Below, one piece after another: positions 34,727 to 43,510 of a stretch of DNA of 64,000 nucleotides; the stretch's first letter is position 1; each line of letters starts with the position of its first letter. A program made the position numbers and the translations under genes. Below the pieces are notes generated by a model. It was not told where the DNA came from and did not search any database. It saw only the letters and a program-made list of their open reading frames with translations. The stretch is taken from the NCBI RefSeq assembly GCF_042652085.1, contig NZ_JBHSJF010000001.1:62001-126000 (forward strand), written 5' to 3'. Source of the stretch: Flaviflagellibacter deserti (GTDB lineage Bacteria > Pseudomonadota > Alphaproteobacteria > Rhizobiales > Methylopilaceae).

Positions 34727-36265
34727 GTGCGGGTGGATTTCGACTTCTATGACCGTCGGGTTCGACAGGTGCGCTGGGCGCTCGCGGGCAGCGTCCTGCT
34801 TTCGGTCGCGGCCTGGATCGCGGTCGAGATCTATCTCGGCGAGGCGCAGGGCGACGCGCACGGAATCCCTTTCCTCCTGACGCTGACCTGCGTCATCGGC
34901 CTCGGCGCCTATGCGCTGGCGCTGGTGAGCGAGCTCAAGGCGCATGCGCGCACCCATCAGCGCCAGAGCGCGGAGAACATCGATCTTGCCCGCCGCGACC
35001 GGCTGACCGGCCTCCTCAACCGCGCGACCTTTATCGATACGGTGCATGAACAGGTGCGCCATGCGCGGGCCGGTCGTCCCTGCGCGCTGTTCCTGCTGGA
35101 TCTCGACCGCTTCAAGCCGATGAACGACATGTTCGGCCATGCGTTTGGCGATGCGGTGCTGGCGCGTGTCGGCAAGGTGCTGATCCGCGAGGTCGGCGCC
35201 GACAACGCCGGCCGGCTCGGCGGCGACGAATTCGGCTTCGTGCTGAACGGGCCGATCTCGAAATCGACCTGCGAGTCGGTCGCGGTGCGGGTGCTCGACG
35301 CTCTGCACGAAGTGACGATGATCGAGGGCCGCACGGTGCAGATCGAGGGCTCGATCGGCATTTCCTGGAGCCCGGAGCACGATGTCGACCGGCTCGACCT
35401 GATGGCCTGCGCCGACCTCGCGCTCTATCGCGCCAAGAGCGGCGGCCGCGGCCGGGTCGAGAGCTTCGACCGCATGCTGATGCAGGACGAGACCTACCGG
35501 CGCGGGCTGGAGCGGGAACTGCGCGGCGCGATCCTGATGGACGAGCTGGAAGTGCATTACCAGCCGATCGTCGATTCCGGTTCCAAGCAGATCTATGCGC
35601 TGGAAGCCCTGGTCCGCTGGCGCCACCCGGTGCGCGGCTATATCCCGCCGTCGGAGTTCATCCCGATCGCCGAGCGGACCTCGCTGATCGAGCAACTCGG
35701 CCTCTGGGTGCTGCGGAAGATCTGCGAAGACGCCGCGCAATGGCCGGACCTCGTCATCGGCATCAACGTCTCGCCGGCGCAGCTCAAGCGGCGCGATTTC
35801 CTGGCCAAGATCAACGCAGTCCTGGACGAGACCGGCTGCGATGCGTCGCGCCTCGCGATCGAGATCACCGAGGGCCTCCTGATGGACGGTTCGAGCGAGC
35901 AGATCGCGCAGCTCCATGCGATCCGCAAACGCGGCTTCTCGCTCTGGCTCGACGATTTCGGCGCCGGCCATTCCGGCCTGACCTATCTGCGCGATTTCCC
36001 GATCGACCTGATCAAGATCGACAAGAGCTTCGTCCAGGACATGCGCAGCTCCGAGAACAACCGCCTGTTCGTCTCGACCATCGCCCAGCTCGGGCGCGGC
36101 CTGTCTAAAAACGTCATCGCCGAAGGCATCGAGACCGAGGAAGACCTGCTGCTGGCCCGCGCGGCGGGATGTTCGCACGCGCAGGGATTCCTGTTCGCGA
36201 GGCCGATGCGGGCGGCGGACGTCCCGGCCTTCATCGAACGGGCCGGGACGGCGAGGGCGGCTTAG
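34727..36265 (+). CDS. GGDEF-EAL membrane protein (cyclic-di-GMP metabolism)
   Basis: This is a 512-residue protein with two N-terminal transmembrane helices (about residues 17-35 and 47-66). A GGDEF domain follows (RLGGDEF, GGDEF at 165-169), then an EAL domain (EAL at 293-295; also NVSPAQ, EITEG, DDFGAGHSGL, KIDKSF, EGIET). Both active-site motifs are intact. The product inhibition site (RxxD five residues before GGDEF) is lost: the text reads VGAD. So it could make or break cyclic-di-GMP; phosphodiesterase activity is a good guess. The start is a GTG at 34727 with no clear ribosome site. It is divergent from flhA, which suits a role in motility control. Confidence 0.9.
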   Translation: MRVDFDFYDRRVRQVRWALAGSVLLSVAAWIAVEIYLGEAQGDAHGIPFLLTLTCVIGLGAYALALVSELKAHARTHQRQSAENIDLARRDRLTGLLNRATFIDTVHEQVRHARAGRPCALFLLDLDRFKPMNDMFGHAFGDAVLARVGKVLIREVGADNAGRLGGDEFGFVLNGPISKSTCESVAVRVLDALHEVTMIEGRTVQIEGSIGISWSPEHDVDRLDLMACADLALYRAKSGGRGRVESFDRMLMQDETYRRGLERELRGAILMDELEVHYQPIVDSGSKQIYALEALVRWRHPVRGYIPPSEFIPIAERTSLIEQLGLWVLRKICEDAAQWPDLVIGINVSPAQLKRRDFLAKINAVLDETGCDASRLAIEITEGLLMDGSSEQIAQLHAIRKRGFSLWLDDFGAGHSGLTYLRDFPIDLIKIDKSFVQDMRSSENNRLFVSTIAQLGRGLSKNVIAEGIETEEDLLLARAAGCSHAQGFLFARPMRAADVPAFIERAGTARAA

Positions 36266-36311
36266 GCGACCGCCGACAAGATATCGCGACCGCTTTTGAC
36301 GCAATGCGGCC
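36245..36311 (+). repeat. Left copy of a diverged direct repeat flanking the AI-2E/GAF region
   Basis: About 67 bp starting GGGACGGCGAGGGCGGCTTA include the last codons of the GGDEF-EAL gene. They match 39361-39427 at roughly 80 percent by eye, with a shared ATATCGCGAC block. The two copies bracket 3.1 kb that holds a dead receiver domain and one large gene. Confidence 0.6.
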
Positions 36312-36413
36312 ATTGGAAGGTCCGCTTGTGACCAACTGCGCGGGACGGTGAGCCAAGGGGCCACCCTTAGCTGACTACGTCTCGCGAGAAAAAGTGGCCG
36401 ATAAGCCACGAAA

Positions 36414-36690
36414 TTAGGTACTTCCGGAACCAAGGACGGACGCGGGAACTGCGTGCACGGCTTTGAGCATCGCGACGTAGTCCGTTCGAGTTTTGCTCAA
36501 CTCGGTCAAAAGCAGCTTGGCAGCTAGTTTATCTTCGACGAACGGTTTGTGGATGAGCGATGTTCGCTCGCCTAATTTGCGCTTCTGCGTCCGGATAGCC
36601 GGTGGCGACCAATATCGGCAGTTGCGCCTCCGGATTCTGATCTCGCGGGCCACCTCTGCGCCGTCGTTCCGGACCTCCTTTCGGAAGCTT
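36414..36690 (-). pseudogene. Decayed response-regulator receiver domain
   Basis: Minus-strand reading gives pieces of one receiver domain in two frames. GAEVAREIRIR and the end LIHKPFVEDKLAAKLLL lie in one frame; LPILVATGYPDAEAQIRRA lies in the other. Placed in order they match the normal end of a receiver: helix 4, beta strand 4 with the Thr, and the KPF switch Lys. At least two frameshifts are needed, and the phospho-acceptor region is absent. It cannot make a working protein. It ends where the divergent AI-2E gene begins. Confidence 0.65.
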
Positions 36691-36844
36691 GGCGAAGCGG
36701 CGTTGCCAGATTTCGGGCTCCATCGCTGATCCCCTAGCCGGATTCGAGGCAGAAGAAGTTGCACCGACGCGGGAAAGAACCTGCACGTTGCCGACTTATA
36801 AGGAGTGGTACCGCATCCAGAGCATCGACCCCGGAGGTTGCGCT

Positions 36845-39241
36845 ATGTTGGGTCCATCGCCTCCGCAGATGACGGAGCCGGAAATCGAGGCCGCAGGCAG
36901 CAATGCCGAGGGCTCGATCAACCCTGTCAGACTTGCGGCCGGCCTGATATCGGCATCAATCATCATTCTGGCGCTCTACTACGGCCGCGATATCCTCATC
37001 CCCTTGGCGGTAGCGTCTCTGATCGGCTTCGCGCTGAACCCACCCATTACCTGGCTGACCAAGCGAGGGCTTCCACGCGTCCTGTCGATCAGCCTGGTCA
37101 TGGCGGTCGTGCTGGCGCTTATTTCCGTTTTCGGGATTCTGCTCGCAACGCAGATCCGGTCCCTCGCGGCGGAATTCCCGACCTATCAGTCGACAATCTC
37201 GAAAAAGCTCACCGACTTGCGCGAGGAAATAGGAGCGCCAGGAGTTTTCGCCCGCCTCCTGCAGACGGTCGAGCGGGTTAGGAAAGAGGTGACGGAGCCG
37301 GAGCAGCGACCGGCGGAAGCGGCCCCGCCACCGCCCCAGAAGGTGGAGGTGGTGGGGCAGAGCGCAACCCCCATCGAGCAGGCCATGCTTTGGCTCGGCC
37401 GCGCTGCCAAGCCGCTGGCGACCGCCAGCATCATCCTGGTCTTCGTTTTTCTCGTGCTGCTCGACCGCAGCGACCTTCGCGATCGCTTTCTCAGATTGCT
37501 GGGACGGGATGTCCACCGCTCGACCGATTCGATGCAGGAGGCGGGCGGCCGCGTCAGCCGCTATCTCCTGATGCAGCTTCTCGTGAACGTCAGCTACGGC
37601 GTGCCGATGGGGCTTGGCCTGTGGCTCATCGGCGTTCCGGGCGCGCTGCTCTGGGGCACGGTCGCGGCTGTGATGCGGTTCGTCCCGTATATAGGCCCCC
37701 TGATCTCGGCGGTGTTTCCGATCGTACTCGCCTTCGCCATCGATGATGGCTGGAGCATGGTGATCTGGACAGTCGCTCTGATCGTGACCTTGGAGATCAT
37801 CAGCAATAACGTTGTCGAGCCCATACTATACGGGTCGAGCACCGGCCTCTCCGCGATATCGCTGATAGCGGCGGCGATGTTCTGGACCGCTATATGGGGG
37901 CCCATGGGGCTGATCCTGTCGACGCCGATCACGGTCTGCCTGCTGGTTCTCGGGCGCAATGTTCCCCAACTGCAGTTTCTCGACGTGCTACTCGGCTCCA
38001 CGCCGGTCCTCGATCTTCCCTCTCGCATTTACCAGCGGCTGATCGCGGGCGATGTCGATGAGGCGATCGACATCGCGCAGAAGGAGATCGCCGACGGGTC
38101 GGTCATCGCCTTCTATGACGAGACCGCGCTGCAGGTCCTGCGGCAGGCCAGCGAGCAGCACCTGCGCCGGGCAACCGCGGAACACCGCCTCCGCCTCGCA
38201 TCCGGCATGGACACGCTTCTTGAGGAACTGCGACTCGATCATCCTGCGGAGCTTACGGCCGCGGGCGGGCGCGTCGTCTGTCTGGGCGGCAAATGGGAAA
38301 TCGACGCTCTGGCTGCGGAAATGGTTGCCCACGCGCTCTGCCTGGAGGGGGTGGCTGCAAAGGCGCTGCCGGCGGCAACCGTCAATGCGCATTACGTCGC
38401 GAATCTGGAGCTGGAGGGCACCGAGACGGTCTGCCTCAGCTATTTCAGCGAAAATCCCGCGATGCAGGCCCGGCATCTAGCCACGCGGCTCAGGCTTCGC
38501 TGGCCAGATTTGAAGATCGTGATCGCCGCCTGGAATGCTCCGGAAGAGCTGCTTCACGACAAGGCCCTGCCGCGTCTCCATGCCGATGCGGTGGTCACCT
38601 CGCTCCAGGAGGCTGTGAGCCGCATCCACCGGCTCGTCGACCCCGAAGAGGCGTTGACGGCGCAGCAAGCGGGAGCGCCTGAAAACGAGACCGAGCGAGT
38701 CGATGCGCTGCACAAGAGCGGCGTCCTAGACTCCAAGCATCGCGAGATGTTCGACGCGGTCTCCAAGCGAGCGGCCGATGTCTTTGATACGGCCGTCGCT
38801 GTGATTTCGGCGATCGACGATGAGACGGAGCATTTTGTCGGACAAAGCGGCAAACTGCCCGAGTCCGTCACGGACGAGACCGGCCACGTCCGTCCAATTC
38901 CGCGCGAGGAAGCGATCTGCAACTACGTGGTGGCAAATGGAACCACGCTCGTGGTCCCCGACATCGAACGCGATCCCCGTTTCGCCGACAATGAACTGAT
39001 CCGCGAATGGGGGGTTCGCTTCTATGCAGGCACGCCTCTGAGGACGCCCGACGGCCTGGTTTTCGGCGCCCTCTGCATCCTGGACGAGAAGCCGCGCTCC
39101 ATAGAACCCCACGAAATGGCGCTTCTCGAAAGCATGGCTGCCGATATCGTTTCCGAGGTCACCGGCGCCGAGCAGTCGGAAGGCAGGGCCCCCGCCGGCC
39201 CCAAGGCGGTCGCGACGGGCGGCCAACGTGTACCGGAATAG
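36845..39241 (+). CDS. AI-2E family transporter fused to a sensory-type C-terminus with GAF domain
   Basis: This is a 798-residue protein from the ATG at 36845, seven bases after GGAGG. Residues 25-400 form an AI-2E (PerM) transporter core with eight helices and the signature FVPYIGPLISAVFPIVLAFA. Residues 470-597 look like an alpha/beta, cobalamin-binding-like module (GGRVVCLGGKWEIDALAAE to VTSLQEAVSRIHRLV) that lacks the usual DxHxxG B12 motif. Residues 614-785 are a GAF domain (LDSKHREMFDAVSKRAADVF; FYAGTPLRTPDGLVFGALCI). The whole is one frame without interruption. The transported solute and GAF ligand are unknown. Confidence 0.85.
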   Translation: MLGPSPPQMTEPEIEAAGSNAEGSINPVRLAAGLISASIIILALYYGRDILIPLAVASLIGFALNPPITWLTKRGLPRVLSISLVMAVVLALISVFGILLATQIRSLAAEFPTYQSTISKKLTDLREEIGAPGVFARLLQTVERVRKEVTEPEQRPAEAAPPPPQKVEVVGQSATPIEQAMLWLGRAAKPLATASIILVFVFLVLLDRSDLRDRFLRLLGRDVHRSTDSMQEAGGRVSRYLLMQLLVNVSYGVPMGLGLWLIGVPGALLWGTVAAVMRFVPYIGPLISAVFPIVLAFAIDDGWSMVIWTVALIVTLEIISNNVVEPILYGSSTGLSAISLIAAAMFWTAIWGPMGLILSTPITVCLLVLGRNVPQLQFLDVLLGSTPVLDLPSRIYQRLIAGDVDEAIDIAQKEIADGSVIAFYDETALQVLRQASEQHLRRATAEHRLRLASGMDTLLEELRLDHPAELTAAGGRVVCLGGKWEIDALAAEMVAHALCLEGVAAKALPAATVNAHYVANLELEGTETVCLSYFSENPAMQARHLATRLRLRWPDLKIVIAAWNAPEELLHDKALPRLHADAVVTSLQEAVSRIHRLVDPEEALTAQQAGAPENETERVDALHKSGVLDSKHREMFDAVSKRAADVFDTAVAVISAIDDETEHFVGQSGKLPESVTDETGHVRPIPREEAICNYVVANGTTLVVPDIERDPRFADNELIREWGVRFYAGTPLRTPDGLVFGALCILDEKPRSIEPHEMALLESMAADIVSEVTGAEQSEGRAPAGPKAVATGGQRVPE

Positions 39242-39360
39242 ACACGCCCGGCCTGAGCTCAGCGCTTGACTCAATGGCGAGCCCGACGCTCGGCAGCACT
39301 CTGTCCGTCGATCACGCGGTCGAGATATTGCGTCTTGCCTTCGATGCGTTCTTCGAGCCT

Positions 39361-39427
39361 GGGACGGCGAAAGCGGCTTGGGCGACGGTCGGCAGATATC
39401 GCGACAGCTTTAGACGCAGAGCGGCAC
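39361..39427 (+). repeat. Right copy of the diverged direct repeat
   Basis: This starts GGGACGGCGAAAGCGGCTTG and aligns with 36245-36311 with one gap. The rest of the 217-bp space between the AI-2E gene and tarD shows no gene. Its translated form (LAFDAFFEPGTAKAAWA) recalls the C-terminus of the GGDEF-EAL protein. Confidence 0.6.
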
Positions 39428-39458
39428 CAGAGGCCGCTAAGCTGCATCTCGCTTCGTC

Positions 39459-40628
39459 TCAGGCCGATAGAGCGGCCATTTCGCGGTACAGGTTCTCCTT
39501 GCCTTCGAAGCCGATGCCCGGAAAGTCGGGCAAGGTGACACGCCCGGCTTCCACCCGCACGCCATCAGGAAAGCCGCCATAAGGCTGGAAAAGGTCGGGA
39601 TAGCTCTCGTTCCCGCCGAGGCCGAGGCCCGCGGCGATGTTGAGCGCCATCTGGTGGCCACCATGGGGAATGCATCGCGCGGCCGACCAGCCATGGGTCG
39701 TCAGGACAGCAAGCGTCCGCTGGAACTCGCATAGGCCGTAGGCCAGAGCGGGGTCGAATTGGAGCCAATCCCGATCCGGGCGCATGCCGCCATGACGCAG
39801 CAGATTGCGGGCGTCCTGGTGGCTGAAGAGGTTTTCTCCGGTCGCCATCGGACCGGGGTAGAATTCCGCAAGAGCCGCCTGAAGCTGGTAATCAAGCGGA
39901 TCGCCAGCCTCTTCGTACCAGAAGAGAGGATAGTTTCGGAGCATCTTGGCATAGGCAATGGCGGTCTCGAGATCGAACCTGCCATTCGCATCGACGGCGA
40001 GCTGTGCCTCGCCATCTATTTCATGGAGCACGGCTTCGATGCGCTTCTGGTCTTCATCCAGGGACGCGCCGCCGATCTTCATCTTCACGACGCTGTAGCC
40101 CCGGTCGAGATAGCTGCGCATTTCGGCGCGCAGAAGATCGGTATCCTTGCCTGGATAGTAATAGCCGCCCGCGGCGTAAACGAAGACGCGCGGATTTGCC
40201 GTTCGGTCTTCGCGTTCAGCCAACAGCCGGAACAGCGGCTTGTTGGCGATCTTCGCGGTCGCATCCCAGATGGCCATGTCGATCGTGCCGACGGCAACCG
40301 AGCGTTCGCCATGCCCACCGGGCTTTTCGTTCGCCATCATCGCATTCCAGACGCGATCCGGGTCGAGATTGGTCCCTTCGTCGTCCAGCAGAGTCCCCGG
40401 AGGGGCGTCGAGCACGCGATCGCGGAAGCGCTCGCGGATCAGGCCGCCCTGTCCGTAACGCCCATTGGAATTGAAGCCGTAGCCGACGACGGGCTTGCCG
40501 TCCCTCACCACGTCCGTGACGACGGCGACGAGGCTGCAGGTCATCTTGCTGAAATCGATATAGGCGTTGCGGATCGGCGAGGCGATCGGCTTGGTTACCT
40601 CACGAATATCTGTAATCCGTACACTCAC
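39459..40628 (-). CDS. tarD: D-tartrate dehydratase
   Basis: This enolase-superfamily enzyme (389 residues) closely matches TarD of Bradyrhizobium, which dehydrates D-tartrate to oxaloacetate. The catalytic residues fall at the published places: Lys184 in VKMKIGGA, metal ligands Asp213, Glu239 and Glu265 (AVDANGRF, FWYEE, MATGEN), and His322 in CIPHGGHQM. The start is a GTG at 40628 behind AGGAG. Downstream of the TctC-type binding-protein gene on the same strand, it probably belongs to a tartrate uptake and use cluster controlled by the LysR gene at 41.8 kb. Confidence 0.92.
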   Translation of the reverse strand: MSVRITDIREVTKPIASPIRNAYIDFSKMTCSLVAVVTDVVRDGKPVVGYGFNSNGRYGQGGLIRERFRDRVLDAPPGTLLDDEGTNLDPDRVWNAMMANEKPGGHGERSVAVGTIDMAIWDATAKIANKPLFRLLAEREDRTANPRVFVYAAGGYYYPGKDTDLLRAEMRSYLDRGYSVVKMKIGGASLDEDQKRIEAVLHEIDGEAQLAVDANGRFDLETAIAYAKMLRNYPLFWYEEAGDPLDYQLQAALAEFYPGPMATGENLFSHQDARNLLRHGGMRPDRDWLQFDPALAYGLCEFQRTLAVLTTHGWSAARCIPHGGHQMALNIAAGLGLGGNESYPDLFQPYGGFPDGVRVEAGRVTLPDFPGIGFEGKENLYREMAALSA

Positions 40629-40735
40629 GGGTGATCTCCTATTCGCTGATCCATGCCATTGCGGGGTGGGGAGTTCCGGCCGAGGTGGCGACCATGGTCG
40701 TCGGCGCCGGCGGACCTATGCCGGCGCCGGGAAAC

Positions 40736-41707
40736 TCAGTCAGCGAACTGGCCGGCGGCCTTGATGATCGGCGCCCAGCGGTCGATCTCCGCCGACAGGT
40801 GGATCTTCAGGGCCTGCGGTGTGGCTCGGTCCTGCGACACCGGCTCGGTGGCGATCTGGCGGAACCGGGTAACCAGGTTCTCGTTCTTGAGAGCCGCCTG
40901 TAGCGCCGTGGTGAGTTTCTGAACGATTTCCGGAGGGGTTTTCGCCGGCGCGTACAAAGCGTGCCAGACCGAGACCTCGAACTCGGGAAGGCCGGCCTCC
41001 TTCGCGGTGGGGACATCCGGAATCACGCTGAGGCGTTCCGGCGAGGTCGCCACATAGGCCTTGACCTGCTTGGCGTTGATCGGCCCGGCGGTGTTCGTGG
41101 TCTGGTCGCAGGTGAGATCGATCTGTTTGCCCAGCAGATCGGTCATGATCGGGCCATTGCCCTTGTAGGGGACGGTCGTCATCTGTGTTCCGATCATCGA
41201 CATGAAAAGCATGCCGCAGAGATGCGAGGCCGCGCCGATGCCGGCATTGGCGAGGGTGAGTTTCTCCTTGTCCTTCTTCGCCAGCGCGATGACCTCCTGC
41301 AGCGTGTTCGGTTCGAAGTTCGAGCGGGCGATCAGGGTCATCGGCGCGTCCGAGATCAGGCCGACAGGCTCGAACGCCGTTTTCGGATCGTAGGCGAGCT
41401 TGCGGTAGAGCGTAGGCGCGGTCGACATGCCGATGTGATGGACGAGGATCGTGTAGCCGTCCGGCTCCGCCCTGGCGACACGTCCGGTCCCGAGCGTCCC
41501 TCCGGCGCCGGTGACGTTCTCGACGACGATCTGCTGGCCAAGCGCGCTCGACATCGCCTCGGCGGTCAGCCGGGCGACCGTGTCCGTCGGACCACCCGCC
41601 GCGTAGGGCACGACCATGGTGATCGAACGGCTGGGATAATCCTGCGCGAGGGCCGCGCAGGTGGATGCCAAAAGCATCACGCTCGAGAGCAGAGCGGGAA
41701 TTCTCAT
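40736..41707 (-). CDS. Tripartite tricarboxylate transporter binding protein (TctC/Bug family)
   Basis: This is a 323-residue periplasmic solute-binding protein with a signal peptide (MRIPALLSSVMLLASTCAA, cleavage at ALAQ-DY) and Bug family motifs: YPSRSITMVVPYAAGGPTDT and NVTGAGGTLGTGRVARA. The start at 41707 follows GGAGGA. Bug proteins bind carboxylates. With tarD next on the strand, D-tartrate is a natural guess. The two membrane partners (TctA, TctB) are not in the window. Confidence 0.88.
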   Translation of the reverse strand: MRIPALLSSVMLLASTCAALAQDYPSRSITMVVPYAAGGPTDTVARLTAEAMSSALGQQIVVENVTGAGGTLGTGRVARAEPDGYTILVHHIGMSTAPTLYRKLAYDPKTAFEPVGLISDAPMTLIARSNFEPNTLQEVIALAKKDKEKLTLANAGIGAASHLCGMLFMSMIGTQMTTVPYKGNGPIMTDLLGKQIDLTCDQTTNTAGPINAKQVKAYVATSPERLSVIPDVPTAKEAGLPEFEVSVWHALYAPAKTPPEIVQKLTTALQAALKNENLVTRFRQIATEPVSQDRATPQALKIHLSAEIDRWAPIIKAAGQFAD

Positions 41708-41834
41708 GTATGCTCCTCCGGAATTTTTGTTTTGGTCATGCACGATCACCGCCCGCATCCGGCCGATCGACGATGCCAAAACGAAGTTTCGGCGCTTCGG
41801 TCCATGGCGTCTAATGCCGTTATCTTCTTGATCA

Positions 41835-42779
41835 ATGCAGGAAGGGATGACCTTGGATATCGGTTGGCTGGACGATTTGGCTGCGCTGGCGACCCATCTG
41901 AACTTCTCGCGCGCTGCGGAGGCGCGGAACGTCACCCAACCCGCCTTCAGCCGGAGGATACGGGCGTTGGAGGAGTGGGTCGGCTGCTCGCTTGTCGAGC
42001 GCGACACGCATAAAATTCGCTTCACGCCCGGCGGCGAACTCTTCCTCCAAGCATCGCGCGATGCGATGCGCCAGTTGCAGCAGGGCCGCCTGGAGGCCGT
42101 CCAAGCTCAGGACAATGCTCCGATCCGTTTTGCATCGACCCATGCCCTTTCGCTGACGTTCTTTCCGAGATGGTTCGGGGAAGTCAGCGGCGTGATCTCG
42201 TCAACGCCGATCAATCTCGTCGCCGACAACATGGTCGCGTGCGAACGCCTGATGCTGGAAGGCGGCGCGCACTTCCTCCTGTGCCATCGGCATCCCGATA
42301 CAAGAACGCTGCTCGACGGACAGGACTTCGAGACGATCATCCTCAGCACGGATGACCTCGTCCTGGTCAGTGGCTGTGGCGAGGATGGCAACCCTCTCCA
42401 CGTGGTTCCTGGTGATCCCGCCAGTCCCACACCCTACCTAGCCTTCGATGAGCGATCCGGCATCGGCCGCATCGTAGCGACCGTCGCTTCCGATCTGATG
42501 AAGACGTTGAACGCGACCACGATTTTCACGTCGCAATTGGCCTTGGTCCTAAAGAACCTTGCTCAACAGGGTCGGGGAGTGGCCTGGGCCCCGCTCAGTC
42601 TGGTCAGGGAAGAACTCGATCCGAACGGCAATCTGGTGCTCGCCAACCCAGGTATTTCGATTCCAATCGAAATCGTGCTGATCCGCGGTCGAGCCAGCCT
42701 GAACAGGGCGGTCGGGGACTTCTGGTCCCGCGTTCAAGAACGATGTGACGAGGACCGCGATCGATTGTTGTTTGCCTGA
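41835..42779 (+). CDS. LysR family regulator, probably of tartrate use
   Basis: This is a 314-residue LysR-type regulator. The N-terminal HTH reads ATHLNFSRAAEARNVTQPAFSRRIRALEEW. The C-terminal effector domain has FASTHALSLTFFPRWF. The start could be ATG 41835 or, four codons on, ATG 41847. It is divergent from the TctC/tarD pair across 127 bp, so it likely senses a dicarboxylate and controls them. No single clear LysR box was found in the intergenic region. Confidence 0.88.
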   Translation: MQEGMTLDIGWLDDLAALATHLNFSRAAEARNVTQPAFSRRIRALEEWVGCSLVERDTHKIRFTPGGELFLQASRDAMRQLQQGRLEAVQAQDNAPIRFASTHALSLTFFPRWFGEVSGVISSTPINLVADNMVACERLMLEGGAHFLLCHRHPDTRTLLDGQDFETIILSTDDLVLVSGCGEDGNPLHVVPGDPASPTPYLAFDERSGIGRIVATVASDLMKTLNATTIFTSQLALVLKNLAQQGRGVAWAPLSLVREELDPNGNLVLANPGISIPIEIVLIRGRASLNRAVGDFWSRVQERCDEDRDRLLFA

Positions 42780-42814
42780 GAGCGTTCAGCGCCTTCTCAT
42801 GATCGCGATGACAC

Positions 42815-43510
42815 TCACGAATGTTTCAGGACTCGCTTTTCGGCCTCGGCATCCAAAGCGGGGCCGGCTTTCTCGCCGTCGAGAAATCTGTCGATCAGTT
42901 CGTTTCCCGCCGCGGGCTCATACTCACCGGACTTCGCCGCTCCGCGTAGCGCGAGGACCGTCTTCCATTCCGCGCCCTTGTGCCGGCAGACAATCGCATT
43001 GGTCACATCTGCCCCGGGATCGACGATTTCCACCTGCCGGCAGAGGCCCGCGCGAGGCAGTTCCATCGTGGCGATCGCCCTCACCTTGCCTCCCGCGACC
43101 TCCACGGTTTCTCCGGTCGCCACGCGATCGAACACCGCCTCTGCCAGTGGGAAGTCCAGCACGACTAGGCTCGTTGGAGCCGCTCCGCCGTTCAAGCCCC
43201 ATCCCACAGCGCCCGCGGCGACGAGCGTCAGGCACGCCGCCAGCAGACGCAGGCCCGGTTTCGCGAGCCAGCGGCCGGTCGGCCTTTCCCGGCCGCCCAT
43301 CGCCGAGCGCAGCAATTCTGCGGATGGAACAGGGAGCGGCTCGGCCGAGAACCGGTCGCGCGCCAGCCGCCGGCTCCGCAAAAATTCAACAGCCTTGATG
43401 GCGATCATGGGATCGCGGACCATCGCCTGCTCGACTGCCGATGCGACGGCCGGCTCAAGCTCGCCGTCGGCATAAGCCATCAACATCTCATCGTTGGGGA
43501 TCGCTATCAT
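42815..43510 (-). CDS. Anti-sigma factor (membrane)
   Basis: This is a 231-residue protein with an N-terminal zinc-free anti-sigma-like helix domain (NDEMLMAYADGELEPAVASAVEQAM), one transmembrane helix (about residues 88-105) and a periplasmic domain with a pair of cysteines (GLCRQVEIV; AIVCRHKG). The start overlaps the upstream sigma-factor stop by 4 bp (ATGA). It should hold the ECF sigma factor at the membrane until an envelope or redox signal arrives; the Cys pair could be the sensor, but this is inference. Confidence 0.85.
   Translation of the reverse strand: MIAIPNDEMLMAYADGELEPAVASAVEQAMVRDPMIAIKAVEFLRSRRLARDRFSAEPLPVPSAELLRSAMGGRERPTGRWLAKPGLRLLAACLTLVAAGAVGWGLNGGAAPTSLVVLDFPLAEAVFDRVATGETVEVAGGKVRAIATMELPRAGLCRQVEIVDPGADVTNAIVCRHKGAEWKTVLALRGAAKSGEYEPAAGNELIDRFLDGEKAGPALDAEAEKRVLKHS

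Noticed and set aside
34667..36433. 588-codon open frame on the minus strand
   Set aside because: It is antisense to the GGDEF-EAL gene, whose motifs are complete.
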